This document shows, piece after piece, positions 8,447 to 16,837 of a stretch of 64,000 bases of DNA; within the stretch, counting starts at the first letter, position 1, and each line of letters begins with the position of its first letter. This stretch comes from Anaerocolumna jejuensis DSM 15929 (GTDB lineage Bacteria > Bacillota > Clostridia > Lachnospirales > Lachnospiraceae). Location of the stretch: NCBI RefSeq assembly GCF_900142215.1, contig NZ_FRAC01000006.1:496001-560000 (forward strand). Reading direction: 5' to 3'. The notes beneath the pieces are model-generated. The model had not been told where the DNA came from. It saw only the letters and a program-made list of their open reading frames with translations, and did no database searches. The translations under genes and the position numbers were made by a program.

Positions 8447-9955
8447 CTACTCAGTCTCCCCGGTAATGTATTGATATATGACCTTACTTGCTTCCAAAAC
8501 ATTCTTTCTGGCTTTACCCTCTTGTAAATACTTTTTGCACCTTAAAGCCATTTGATTTGCTGTTTCTTTCGCCTCTCTTTTGATTACAGTACATATAAAA
8601 GGGATTATTTCTTTTTGATTTTTCTTTTGGACATTTAGTTTTGCATACCTTGAAAACGGTAATCTTACATTATTCTGCAAATATATGTAATGTCTATCGG
8701 TTGCTGTGTTAATAAATAATTCAGCAGAGTTGACAGTATCATTACAGACTTTAAGAGTCAATGTATAATTGGTTAAAGACTTGGAATTTTCAACAACATA
8801 CTCTATATACCTAACACCGTTCTTATCAATTATCCTGCTACAGATAAAGTCTAAATCTTCGCTGAAGGTATCTACAATCTCGCTGCTTTCTATACCCCAA
8901 AAGTCCTTTTTACTTAATCCTATTGGTCTTGTTATCTCTAACACCCATAAAAGGCTGCCAATACTATTTTCTGATGCTTGCGATAAAACAGAAAGGTTTG
9001 TATACCCTTCTGCATACAACATTTGTAATGCTTTATGCTGTGTAAAACTTAATTCAGCATTATGTTGACTATCATAAAACTGAATACCACCCAAAGCATC
9101 CATAACTTTGATACAATCTTTTAAAGATTTATCAAAAGGTAAGCAATTTGTTATAATCACAACATCATCTGTATTTGGACAAATTGTACCCTTATTTCTC
9201 TCTCGGTCAATTTTGTCACACCAATCCGCTACACTTTCTGTACCATCTTCCAGATAATCAAAATCTCTTTCTTCAAACATTATTATATAGGTTTGTAATC
9301 TACTTCTATCTTTATCAGATATGGTTTCATTCAGGTTATTAAATAAGATTTCCTGTAGTTCATTTATATTACTAGAAAAAATAACAATTTTGTTTATTAT
9401 AATAAGAGCAATGTCCTCACATAATCCCAATAGATTACTTATAGATAATTGGTTATCTTTAATTACCCAATGATAAGTAACATTGTTATTAATATTCTCT
9501 CGAACTAATAGATTTATATAATTTAAAGTATCGCCATCGACAACCCCATAAATCACATAATTATCTAAGGTCTCTATGTTTTCCAAAACATCTGTATGAG
9601 TGCGAGCACAAGTATAAAACTTAATTTTTGAAGAAATACATCTCAGATAATCAGGTCTTGTAGGATACACATCAAATTCAAAATCTGTTCCATAATAAGC
9701 ATCAATATCTACCCCGGTTGGTCTTTTAAGATTAAGGCTTACTATAATACTCCCATTGCTAAGGTCTGTAGCACTCGCCAATATATCAATGCTGTTACCC
9801 TGATTAAGCAACTCTCTTAGTTTTTCTAACACCTCATTGTCTTCGACTACTTCTATACCAATTTCCTTATGTGTTGTCAGCTTACTTTCAATATCATAAG
9901 GTTCTAATTCCTTCCGGCAATTAAGTATTCTTTCTGCTATCTCTACAATTTTCAT
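8447..9955 (-). CDS. Tandem paralog 2: internally duplicated, two-unit member
   Basis: 502 residues made of two related halves. The first half has GNSIDILASATDL at about 53-65 and LKRPTGVDIDAYYG at about 76-89. The second half repeats this with GYTNLSVLSQAS and ITRPIGLSKKDFWG (residues about 310-350). Each half continues with a similar strand-rich body. The single-unit paralogs on both sides suggest gene duplication followed by fusion. Start set by AGGAGGCCAAAGCT. Unknown function, cytoplasmic. Confidence 0.78.
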   Translation of the reverse strand: MKIVEIAERILNCRKELEPYDIESKLTTHKEIGIEVVEDNEVLEKLRELLNQGNSIDILASATDLSNGSIIVSLNLKRPTGVDIDAYYGTDFEFDVYPTRPDYLRCISSKIKFYTCARTHTDVLENIETLDNYVIYGVVDGDTLNYINLLVRENINNNVTYHWVIKDNQLSISNLLGLCEDIALIIINKIVIFSSNINELQEILFNNLNETISDKDRSRLQTYIIMFEERDFDYLEDGTESVADWCDKIDRERNKGTICPNTDDVVIITNCLPFDKSLKDCIKVMDALGGIQFYDSQHNAELSFTQHKALQMLYAEGYTNLSVLSQASENSIGSLLWVLEITRPIGLSKKDFWGIESSEIVDTFSEDLDFICSRIIDKNGVRYIEYVVENSKSLTNYTLTLKVCNDTVNSAELFINTATDRHYIYLQNNVRLPFSRYAKLNVQKKNQKEIIPFICTVIKREAKETANQMALRCKKYLQEGKARKNVLEASKVIYQYITGETE

Positions 9956-10010
9956 AGCTTTGGCCTCCTATTTTTATCTGTAGATTAACGCGTTACCTAC
10001 TGATTTACAA

Positions 10011-10060
10011 GCGGGATAACGGGGAGCCGGGTTAGTAAGAACCCGGCTCCATTGACTGCA
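10011..10060 (+). repeat. Hairpin element 8
   Basis: GCGGGATAACGGGG flank, stem GGAGCCGGGTT (10023-10033) with AACCCGGCTCC (10040-10050), right flank TTGACTGCAATTGCTA. Confidence 0.7.
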
Positions 10061-10067
10061 ATTGCTA

Positions 10068-10808
10068 TTAACTCCAAGACAGACAGCTCTTTATAATTGC
10101 ATCTATCTGCCTATACACTTCTAATTCATCTGCACTACCCATATAAGCATTATCATTATCTATGATTTTCTTTACTTTTTGCTCTAATAACTCTGTATTC
10201 GCACTTCTTTCGTTCATAATAAAACTTACTACAAATGAAAGCATTTCGGGTGCTTTAATACCCAGTGAAAGTAATCCTTTGAAATCAAGTAAACCCTCAG
10301 TTATTGGCAAAAACACTTTTCTCTCACCATCGTCCATTTTAGCCTCAACTAAAATACTTTGTATTGGACCCATTGGTTCATTTTGGGTCTGATTATTATA
10401 CCTAATAGTAATAATATAATGAAAGCGAGTTTCTTTATTTTCAAAAAGAAATATTTGATATAGGTTATCTATCAAACTATCTACACCACTTGCTATCATA
10501 TATAGGTTTTCATCAGATACTGTAAAACCTCGCTTACCATAATATTCCTCTAATCCCGTACCCTGAGGTCTTCGCATATCCAACAGTCTTACTACATCTA
10601 TGTACTGATAACCTCTATACCCTTTCTTTCGCTTATATAATGCTTTTGCTAATACTTCTATGCTGTTACCATCATTTATAAGGTCTGTTAGTACTGCCTT
10701 TAAGTTAGAATCACTAAAGAGACGATTGAGCTTGTCTATCTCAATACCATTTGATTTTAAAGTTTCCTTGCAGTGGGCTACTTTTTCTTTTATTGTTTGC
10801 ATTTTCAA
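10068..10808 (-). CDS. Tandem paralog 3 of the same family
   Basis: 246 residues, start set by AGGAGGTATTGAAA. Contains GNSIEVLAKAL near residue 48 and MRRPQGTGLEEYYG near 78-91, with a 10-residue basic insertion (YKRKKGYRGY) between the HTH-like helix and the RPxG stretch. The body (TRFHYIITIRYN ... GLLDFKGLLSLG) aligns by eye with the neighbours. Separated from them only by hairpin elements and short leaders. Confidence 0.75.
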   Translation of the reverse strand: MKMQTIKEKVAHCKETLKSNGIEIDKLNRLFSDSNLKAVLTDLINDGNSIEVLAKALYKRKKGYRGYQYIDVVRLLDMRRPQGTGLEEYYGKRGFTVSDENLYMIASGVDSLIDNLYQIFLFENKETRFHYIITIRYNNQTQNEPMGPIQSILVEAKMDDGERKVFLPITEGLLDFKGLLSLGIKAPEMLSFVVSFIMNERSANTELLEQKVKKIIDNDNAYMGSADELEVYRQIDAIIKSCLSWS

Positions 10809-10841
10809 TACCTCCTATTTTTACGGGTTGCTTAGATTGTT

Positions 10842-10878
10842 GATGCAGGGGCAAATGGAAACCATTTGCCCGGACTGC
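10842..10878 (+). repeat. Hairpin element 9
   Basis: GATGCAGGGG flank, stem GGGCAAATGG (10849-10858) with CCATTTGCCC (10862-10871), right flank GGACTGC. Confidence 0.72.
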
Positions 10879-10899
10879 TACAATTTGGCTATCTAGTTA

Positions 10900-11475
10900 T
10901 TATAATACCCCAGCTCTTAATTCTTCCGTAACAAAGCGTTCTACTGCTTTATATGACTTACTTAGTTTTTCTAAATTCTCTAGCACTCCCTTGTCATCCT
11001 TAAATAAAGACATCAGCAAAGTACTCTTTTCAGCACCACAGACATTACCCATTACAGTTACACTGCTTGGTTCTGTTTCAGTTCCCTCATATCCCATTGT
11101 AATCACATAATAAGCACGACTCTTATCTTCTTCCAATAGATGCGCTATATAAGCTATTCCATCTTCCTCAAAGGCTTCTGAAAGGATAAAACTTATACCT
11201 GCTCCTATGGATTTGACCTCAATATCTTCACCAAAGAACTCCTCTCGGCTCTGGTCATCAGGTCTATTGATACCCAAATTAACCAATATAAAGACCTTAC
11301 TATAATTCAGAGCCTTTGACATTGTATCTACACTTACTCCCTCTGCATACAGCTTTAACAAGGCATCTATTAACTTATTATCAAGTAAAGGCTTAATTGA
11401 GCCTTTTGTATAAACCAAACTATCTGCCAAACTACTTAATACTGATTCCACTTCTTTTGCTTTTACTTTCGCCAT
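10900..11475 (-). CDS. Tandem paralog 4 of the same family
   Basis: 191 residues, start set by [25 protein letters not shown] near residue 46 and [15 protein letters not shown] near 67-81 correspond to the GNSI(E/D) and RPxG...YYG segments of the other members. The rest is a shorter version of the strand-rich body ([23 protein letters not shown]). It lacks the C-terminal extension of paralog 1. Confidence 0.75.
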
Positions 11476-11494
11476 AACAGATTCCTCCTATAAG

Positions 11495-11530
11495 AACGGG
11501 GCACCGTAGGTGCCACCTGCTCTACAAATT
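11495..11530 (+). repeat. Hairpin element 10
   Basis: AACGGGGCACC flank, short stem GGCACC (11500-11505) with GGTGCC (11509-11514), right flank ACCTGCTC. Confidence 0.5.
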
Positions 11531-11555
11531 GCTTATATTTAAAGGATTGATACCC

Positions 11556-12068
11556 TTATATCATTTTAATTACTATTTCTGCTATTGCTTCATCTAATTC
11601 TGCAAGGTGTTGTTTTGCTTGATTTGATACTGTCAAAATAGTCTGCAGACCTACTAAATCACTCACTTTAGGTTGTGCACCATTTCTTACTGAATAGGCA
11701 TAGGCAGACAGCAAAGTACTAAACAGGTCAGTACAGTCCTCATTATTATCTAAAAGTAATGCAGTCACAAAAGGTAATACATCCTCAGGCAATCTAAGCA
11801 AGTCCATAATGTTCAAGTAATCATTCTCTATTACCCTAATTGGTTTAGGTAAAAATTTATCTTTATAATTTGCATTTACAGTTAGATTCACAATTATCTC
11901 AGTATCCTCTACCAGTTCATATTCCACCCTAACTAAATAGTTAACCAAGGTTAAAAGGTTTACCAGCTTACACTCTGTTACCCTTATATATCTTGATAAC
12001 TTATATTCTTTCGCTCTTACTAAAACCTCTTGGATTCCTTCAGTTCCCTTGTTTATTGTATATTTCAT
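11556..12068 (-). CDS. Tandem paralog 5, body-only member lacking the HTH part
   Basis: 170 residues, start set by TGGAGGATACTGATT. It lacks the N-terminal HTH-like and RPxG segments but has the body: strands such as VNYLVRVEYELVEDTEIIVNLTV, then YLNIMDLLRLPEDVLPFVTALLLD, which matches LSLNDIILPFV in paralog 1. It is the first gene of the array, with a TGGACA-like element about 55 bases upstream. Confidence 0.7.
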   Translation of the reverse strand: MKYTINKGTEGIQEVLVRAKEYKLSRYIRVTECKLVNLLTLVNYLVRVEYELVEDTEIIVNLTVNANYKDKFLPKPIRVIENDYLNIMDLLRLPEDVLPFVTALLLDNNEDCTDLFSTLLSAYAYSVRNGAQPKVSDLVGLQTILTVSNQAKQHLAELDEAIAEIVIKMI

Positions 12069-12081
12069 AATCAGTATCCTC

Positions 12082-12150
12082 CACTTGATTTTTATAATAA
12101 AAGTGGATTTAACTGCTCACTTTTATGACCAACTGTTCTGTTTATGTTCA
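12082..12150 (-). promoter_or_regulatory. TGAACA-17-CATAAA element and leader hairpin of the paralog array
   Basis: On the minus strand TGAACA (12145-12150) is followed after 17 bases by CATAAA (12122-12127). The leader then holds AAAAGTG and CACTTTT around a 12-base loop, ending in TTATT, which could act as an attenuator in front of the gene at 12068. Confidence 0.45.
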
Positions 12151-13039
12151 TTTTATATATTTTTTCTACTATTAACATCACCCGGCTCGCAAGCTCGCCG
12201 CCCGGTCTACCCATTTTCCTATTTACTATTTTTACGAAGTCAACACTGCGATTTACCCCTTAATACAACTTATATACCCTGTTGGAGCATACTCTCCTTT
12301 TTCAGATACATTACCTTTTAATGTACTTGAAACATTGTAAAATCAATTCTTTTACCTTGTCATTCTTGCGAAGATTTCTATTGGGAAAATTAATTTTGTT
12401 GTCATTGTAAGAAGAAAGACTGTTTTTACTGATACACATTAGTCCAAGTGCAAAATCAATGCTTTTCTTAATATCCTCTGATTACAGTCTTTCTTGCTAC
12501 TTTCGATGCTTGAATTTGCGAAGTTGAGGTGGTGTTTATGTAACAATAATCACATAAACCCTCTGTCTGAGTATACACTCCCTTTTCAGATACATTACCT
12601 ATTTAGCATTGAAAAACCTTATAGACAGAGCATAAATTGGCTCTCGTTCTTGCGAACTTTCACTTGGGAAAATTAGAAATACTAGAATATTAATCTAAAA
12701 CCCTGTTTTTACTGGTACAGCTTAGTCCAAGTGAAATAACAACCTTTTTACAAAACCTTGTGATTACTACATTTCTACCCTGTTAGAGGAATACTTTTTG
12801 CGAAGTGAAAGAGGGGTTTTATCAGCAATAATCACTTAAAGTAGACATTGAAATGTTCCTCCCTTGGGAAAGGAGATTATATTGGAATTGGTTAAACACC
12901 TTATTATTGCTGAATATACAGGCTGTTGATTATGTAAAAAAGTCATTATGAAAGAGGGAATTTGCTTATTACTAATGTGAAAGTAAGGGTTTCTTATATA
13001 ACCTCTGATGCTTAACTTCTTACTTTGCTTAATCTTGAT
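12151..13039. repeat. Non-coding block with two ~286-bp direct repeats
   Basis: No supported gene. Unit 1 begins about 12277 and unit 2 about 12561. Matching landmarks are CTTTTCAGATACATTACCT (12297 and 12582), TGCGAA followed by TTGGGAAAATTA (about 12367 and 12652), CTGTTTTTACTG (12420 and 12704) and TTAGTCCAAGTG (12438 and 12722). Near the end of each unit are ATCAC(A/T)TAAA stretches, the first in a hairpin (GTTTATGT/ACATAAAC). A third, partial copy of the TGCGAA...TTGGGAAA part lies at about 29515. Maintained length and landmarks suggest structured RNA genes or replication elements. Confidence 0.55.
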
Positions 13040-13075
13040 GATAGCGGGGCATTTGGAAACAAATGCCCCGCTATC
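13040..13075 (+). repeat. Hairpin element 11
   Basis: Perfect 15-bp stem GATAGCGGGGCATTT (13040-13054) with its complement at 13061-13075. The GCGGGG flank is part of the stem here. Confidence 0.7.
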
Positions 13076-13192
13076 TGGTTGGTTGATATTGGATGGTAAA
13101 GAAAAAGAAGATAAACAATAGGCTGCTTATCTTCCACTATATTTTCTTATTCTATTGGCTCGGCTTCGCCTTCGCCCCCGGATTGCCCTCTA

Positions 13193-13327
13193 TCAAAGGA
13201 TTACTTCAAATTCTACATAACCGCGTTCTTCCTCATCTTCATACTGTTTAATTACCCTGTCCCTTATCAAATCCATTAATGGTATTGCATCTTCAAATAT
13301 TTCTGATATTGTTTTGCTTTCTGCCAT
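13193..13327 (-). CDS. Small acidic protein, 44 residues
   Basis: Too short for ordinary gene calls, but it has GAGGGAGTTGATAAT before the ATG and a normal stop. The product begins MAESKTISEIFEDA and ends acidic (YEDEEERGYVEFE). Not recognised. It lies just downstream of 13391-13768 and a hairpin element. Confidence 0.55.
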   Translation of the reverse strand: MAESKTISEIFEDAIPLMDLIRDRVIKQYEDEEERGYVEFEVIL

Positions 13328-13352
13328 TATTATCAACTCCCTCATTTATATA

Positions 13353-13385
13353 GATGCGGGGCAACGAAGTTGCCCCTTACTGCTT
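13353..13385 (+). repeat. Hairpin element 12
   Basis: AGATGCGGGG flank, stem GGGGCAAC (13358-13365) with GTTGCCCC (13369-13376), right flank TTACTGC. Confidence 0.72.
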
Positions 13386-13390
13386 AATTA

Positions 13391-13768
13391 CTACCACGGA
13401 AAATCCTCGTAAGTTGCAAATTCTGGATTTTCAAAGATTTCTTCTACAGGAAAACACTCTGCAAAGTAAATCTCTAAATCCTCTAAATACAAGTCATCAA
13501 TACCCTCACAGTTCTCAAAGAAATCCCATGCACTTCTCTGACCGCTTCGCTCACCACTTATGTATACAAACTGCTCTCCGGCTTTAAAATGATACTTTGA
13601 GGGGTCACATTGGTATAGAAGATTACCTCTGATAGGTTTGTTCAATGTGATTACCACTACTGGTGTGGCTTCTTCAAAACGGGCTTCGCCCTGCATTCTT
13701 ATTACTGATACTAAGGAATTGAAATCCTTTGATTTATTCATTCTAATAAAACTCTCTTGGTGTCCCAT
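13391..13768 (-). CDS. Hypothetical protein, 125 residues
   Basis: Not recognised. Starts MGHQESFIRMNK after GGAGGATAAGATTAA. A hydrophobic strand segment (TPVVVITLNKPIRGNLLYQ) is followed by a Gly/Ser turn (ISGERSGQRSAWDFF) and a strongly acidic C-terminus. Cytoplasmic; no membrane segment. Confidence 0.65.
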   Translation of the reverse strand: MGHQESFIRMNKSKDFNSLVSVIRMQGEARFEEATPVVVITLNKPIRGNLLYQCDPSKYHFKAGEQFVYISGERSGQRSAWDFFENCEGIDDLYLEDLEIYFAECFPVEEIFENPEFATYEDFPW

Positions 13769-14101
13769 TTAATCTTATCCTCCATATTACTGACTTTGGG
13801 GATTGCTCCCCACTCGTCCAAATTCTTAATAGGGGGCAATATAGAAAAGAACAGAAAGAGTCTTAGATTTATCATTTTCTAGTTCCTTCTTTTAATATCT
13901 TTCCAATATCATCGCCCCGAAATTTTTTAACTAACTCTTCTAATTATTTTTCTTTTTATGTCCCCATTTATGACCACTTATTTTTCTATGTGTCCATCCG
14001 ATGTAAATTATCTCTTTATATCAACCTAAAAGAAATTATCTACCCTTAGGAGAAGGACCTGATACAATTTTTCAAAAGCACCAAGTCCTTTAGTTATTTC
14101 T
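13769..14101. other. Intergenic region with hairpin and promoter-like element
   Basis: No supported gene. It contains the small palindrome GGGGATTGCTCCCC near 13800, a stretch at 13892-13922 that matches one at 57061-57083 (minus-strand TTCGG(A/G)GC(A/G)ATGATATT), a TGGACA...CATAAA element (13967-13996) and a weak stem AAGGAC/GTCCTT (14053-14090). Confidence 0.4.
13967..13996 (-). promoter_or_regulatory. TGGACA-18-CATAAA element
   Basis: TGGACA at 13991-13996 and CATAAA at 13967-13972 on the minus strand, about 200 bases upstream of 13391-13768. A second CATAAA follows 9 bases further on. Confidence 0.45.
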
Positions 14102-14362
14102 TTATGCCTGTTTCTTTGCCATTAACTCTATATAGCTTTCTTGTAGATATGCATCTACAAGAGGTTTTACCTTGGCAACTGCCTTACTTTGGAACTTAAT
14201 TGCTGGCACTATGTAAAGGCATCCAATAAATCCAAAAGCTACTGCTACGGTGCAGGCTGTTAAACTACCAATACCCACAAACGCACCAAAACCTACAACT
14301 GCAACTAAAATTATCGCTGCTACTAAAACTAAAAATTGTGTTACTTTTAAATATGTTCTCAT
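14102..14362 (-). CDS. Small membrane protein, two transmembrane helices, 86 residues
   Basis: Two hydrophobic helices at about residues 9-30 (FLVLVAAIILVAVVGFGAF) and 33-54, then an amphipathic Lys-containing C-terminus. Not recognised. Small membrane proteins of this type are common among conjugation and maintenance genes of Gram-positive plasmids; the role here is unknown. Confidence 0.65.
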   Translation of the reverse strand: MRTYLKVTQFLVLVAAIILVAVVGFGAFVGIGSLTACTVAVAFGFIGCLYIVPAIKFQSKAVAKVKPLVDAYLQESYIELMAKKQA

Positions 14363-14401
14363 AATAAATACCTCTTTCTTTCTGTTATTGTTATAGATAT
14401 A

Positions 14402-14432
14402 GTACCCACCAGACCATTAAGGGCTGGTGGAA
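14402..14432. repeat. CCACCAGACCAT hairpin
   Basis: CCACCAG and CTGGTGG pair around GACCATTAAGGG. The same CCCACCAGACCAT string recurs in inverse orientation at about 15311-15350 in another hairpin, one at each end of the gene 14494-15288. Confidence 0.5.
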
Positions 14433-14493
14433 TATTAATTACATTAATGCCATTGCTACTTCCTCGGCTACCTGCTCAAAATCCTTAATTATG

Positions 14494-15288
14494 CTAGTTA
14501 AACAGTCCGATTTGCTTCGAGTGGAAAACTACAACTGTGTAAAATCCGTGATGTTTCCACATTAGGCTGTCATAGTTTTCATTCACTAAGTAATCTCTAA
14601 AAGTTTTGCTAAATACCAAACTCTCGTTGAAATCCTTACCTTTAAAACATTTTTCGAATGGTTTCATAATATCTACTTTTTCAAGGTCTAACGGCTTTTT
14701 TATATCTAATGTAACCTTGATTAAGTACTTTCCGTGTGTGCTTGCATAGGCTTTATCCTCTGTAAACCAAAATCCGGGCTGTGTTTTAACTACATCAAAA
14801 GTTTCAAATTGTGCGTCCGTTCCGTGATAAAATGTTTTCTTTACATCTACTGTATTCTTAGTTGCTAAACCATCGTTTTTTACAAAGTTATTACCCTGAT
14901 AAATAATTACCACTGTATCACATTTTTTACTCAACGAACCAATTATCCTGTTATAAGCTGATTTTACACCACTCATTGTATCTACACCAATATTCATACT
15001 TTCATTTGTTTTTACATTGTAGGCAAAACCAATAAATTTATTATTACCTCTAACTACTCTGGATTCTGTTTCCGGCCACTCTTCAACTGATACAACCTCA
15101 AAATCTTCACGCATAAGTGGTGTATTTCTTTTCATTACTGGTTCTGCAACATTATATACTGCTTTGTAAAACATTAACTTAGCTGCATTATTTTGGTTTA
15201 CACCATTCTTTCTTACTAAGTCATAATCATTAAAAATGCAATATACCTCAGGAGCATTTGCTGTTCTTAACTTTGCTAAAAATCTCAT
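14494..15288 (-). CDS. Protein with C-terminal ADP-ribosyltransferase-like (ART-PolyVal type) domain
   Basis: 264 residues from the ATG at 15288, set by GGAGGAGTTATAAAA; the frame is open further upstream but without a ribosome site. From about residue 165 it reads FYHGTDAQFETFD, then GFWFTEDKAYAS, a strand IKVTLDIKKPLDL, and ends YDSLMWKHHGFYTVVVFHSKQIGLFN. This order (YHGT...FxxF...GxxFTxxxxxA...YD...VVFxxxQI) fits the ART fold found in polyvalent proteins and phage-borne effectors. Such domains are carried into recipients by conjugative elements and phages. Substrate unknown. The N-terminal 160 residues are not recognised. Confidence 0.6.
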   Translation of the reverse strand: MRFLAKLRTANAPEVYCIFNDYDLVRKNGVNQNNAAKLMFYKAVYNVAEPVMKRNTPLMREDFEVVSVEEWPETESRVVRGNNKFIGFAYNVKTNESMNIGVDTMSGVKSAYNRIIGSLSKKCDTVVIIYQGNNFVKNDGLATKNTVDVKKTFYHGTDAQFETFDVVKTQPGFWFTEDKAYASTHGKYLIKVTLDIKKPLDLEKVDIMKPFEKCFKGKDFNESLVFSKTFRDYLVNENYDSLMWKHHGFYTVVVFHSKQIGLFN

Positions 15289-15310
15289 TTTTATAACTCC
15301 TCCAAATATT

Positions 15311-15352
15311 CTGTTTGTGTTCCCACCAAACTTTTGATGGTCTGGTGGGTTA
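15311..15352. repeat. Second CCACCAGACCAT hairpin
   Basis: CCCACCA and TGGTGGG pair around a 14-base loop; on the minus strand the 3' arm region reads CCCACCAGACCAT as at 14402. It sits between the genes at 14494 and 15357. Confidence 0.5.
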
Positions 15353-15356
15353 TGTA

Positions 15357-15611
15357 TTAGTATCCCATTACCTGCTTGCGCCACTTATCTGTCTCTCTTA
15401 TCTGCTGTATAAGATTGGTCTTTGTTGCTTTACCCAAATCCTGAGATTCACTTGGGGTCGAATAAACCACTCTACCATTAATAACATAGATTCTCTCATA
15501 CTCAAATTCATCAGCAGAATAAGTCTTATAAATACCGTCCGGCAACAACTGACCTCTCTTTAACTTTCGTGCTTCCAATTCAACATTCTTTAATTCTACA
15601 ATTCCTCTCAT
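15357..15611 (-). CDS. Hypothetical protein, 84 residues
   Basis: Basic protein, MRGIVELKNVELEARKLKRGQ, with a strand pattern YERIYVINGRVVYST and a C-terminal amphipathic helix. Not recognised. It is upstream of the ART-PolyVal-like gene in the same direction and could be its partner or immunity factor, but nothing beyond position suggests this. Confidence 0.6.
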   Translation of the reverse strand: MRGIVELKNVELEARKLKRGQLLPDGIYKTYSADEFEYERIYVINGRVVYSTPSESQDLGKATKTNLIQQIRETDKWRKQVMGY

Positions 15612-15749
15612 AATACAATACCTACCTTTCAGTTTTTATAGTGCTATATTAGCACGTTATTTTTGGCTTCCTTTAAAATTCGGTTTTATCAAATTTTTTC
15701 ACTGAAAACTCTTGATTTAGTACCCAAAAACTTTTATTTGGTCAAACTA

Positions 15750-16181
15750 TTACTTAATCTGTTCTGCTACATAATCCAAATAATCACTTACTTCTGAAAA
15801 AGAACTACCCTCAAAAGTTCGGTTATATTCTGTAAGCTTTTTTCTTCCTTTTGAGAAAATAATGGAATACTTACTTTGAGTACCCAACTCTTTATTTTCT
15901 TCCTTTCCTATTGCAAATGCTACTTTTCTCGATACTTTCCCTGTTTCTATCACTTTCATATCAGCAGCTTCAAACCATTCTGACTTATACCCATAGGCTC
16001 TCTCCAATATTTTTCTTTTTCTATCATTTGTAAAAAAAGAAACTATACATATAGAAACAAGCACATTAATAACAAATACAGGTATTTCATTAACTGTTAC
16101 ACAAATCGGTAAAACCATAGCTAATACTATAATTACTATCCATTTATATATTCTCTTATCTGCATTTGATTTCAAAACCAT
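15750..16181 (-). CDS. Membrane protein with two N-terminal transmembrane helices, 143 residues
   Basis: Hydrophobic helices at about 14-30 (WIVIIVLAMVLPICVTV) and 34-50 (VFVINVLVSICIVSFF), then a basic connector and a 90-residue soluble domain with strands and a C-terminal helix. Resembles small PH-like or regulatory membrane proteins but no family was recognised. It follows the MerR-like gene at a distance of 18 bases and is probably cotranscribed with it. Confidence 0.65.
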   Translation of the reverse strand: MVLKSNADKRIYKWIVIIVLAMVLPICVTVNEIPVFVINVLVSICIVSFFTNDRKRKILERAYGYKSEWFEAADMKVIETGKVSRKVAFAIGKEENKELGTQSKYSIIFSKGRKKLTEYNRTFEGSSFSEVSDYLDYVAEQIK

Positions 16182-16199
16182 AACAACTCCTCCTTCTTC

Positions 16200-16391
16200 T
16201 TACACCCTTACTTGTCTTAATCTTTCTAAATCTTCTACAACATACCTTCTGATTTTACCGTTGGTGCGATATACCTTAATAGTTACATTGCCTTTGGTTA
16301 TGTAACCCTCTGTATCCTCCCAAATTCTCATTGTTTTTGTTGTTACTCCCAAATACTTTGCTGCCACACCGATTCCTACCATCTCTTGCAT
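16200..16391 (-). CDS. MerR/excisionase-like helix-turn-helix protein
   Basis: About 63-66 residues. MVGIGVAAKYLGVTTKTMRIWEDT is the helix-turn-helix of MerR/HTH_17 proteins, followed by the wing-like YRTNGKIRRYVVEDLERLR. No C-terminal effector domain, so it resembles excisionases and small plasmid regulators. The start is ambiguous: three in-frame GTGs from 16400 precede the ATG at 16391; AGGTGG lies 5 bases before the ATG. Confidence 0.75.
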   Translation of the reverse strand: MQEMVGIGVAAKYLGVTTKTMRIWEDTEGYITKGNVTIKVYRTNGKIRRYVVEDLERLRQVRV

Positions 16392-16540
16392 CACCACCAC
16401 CTATCCTTTCATAACCTTTTATTGCTTTCACTTATTATATTTTTTTCTGTCCATAAAACTGTGTGCAAGTTTGTTTATATATGTGTAAGTTTGTATTGGT
16501 ATGTGTAGGTCAAGGATGTTCAACTGCCCATCCTGTAAAA

Positions 16541-16582
16541 AGAAAAAGTGCCGAATACCCTTTGGTTTCAACACTTTCTTAT
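16541..16582 (-). terminator. Intrinsic terminator after 16628-16819
   Basis: On the minus strand AAAGTG pairs with CACTTT, with an imperfect inner stem, followed by a T-run (TTTTTCTTTTT). Confidence 0.6.
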
Positions 16583-16601
16583 ACTGGTAAAATATTTAAT
16601 T

Positions 16602-16630
16602 GTGGATGCGGGGCACCGTTAGGTGCCTCA
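16602..16630 (+). repeat. Hairpin element 13
   Basis: GTGGATGCGGGG flank, stem GGCACC (16612-16617) with GGTGCC (16622-16627). It abuts the stop codon of 16628-16819. Confidence 0.6.
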
Positions 16631-16819
16631 TTCAATTTCTACATACTGCATAAATAATTCCAATGCATGGTCATAGGATTCACATTCTTTTAATTTGTCC
16701 CACACCTCTTGGACTTGGTCTGGAAGTTCATTATCCTTTAAGGTTCGGCTTACTCTTGCTGCCAAATTAAAAACATTACCATCCTCACCTATTAATCGGC
16801 ATATTGGCTTTTCAATCAT
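16628..16819 (-). CDS. Small conserved protein, 63 residues
   Basis: The pattern CRLIGEDGNVFNLAARVSRTLK...YDHALELFMQYVEI resembles a short conserved protein common on Firmicute plasmids and prophages (LIGxDGNxFNLxxxxSRTLK...SYDEAL...YVE). No function is known for that family. Start set by AAAGGAGGCGGTAGC. Immediately downstream of the DUF4314-like gene, so probably one operon. Confidence 0.75.
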   Translation of the reverse strand: MIEKPICRLIGEDGNVFNLAARVSRTLKDNELPDQVQEVWDKLKECESYDHALELFMQYVEIE

Positions 16820-16837
16820 GCTACCGCCTCCTTTCCA

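Noticed and set aside
7364..11530. Integron-style gene cassettes with attC sites
   Set aside because: The layout (one gene, one hairpin, fixed orientation) is similar, but the attC core GTTRRRY is absent and no integrase is in the window; kept only as a hypothesis within the hairpin finding.
12049..12676. Several plus-strand open frames in the repeat block
   Set aside because: No ribosome sites, no protein pattern, and the block is better explained as a pair of non-coding repeats.
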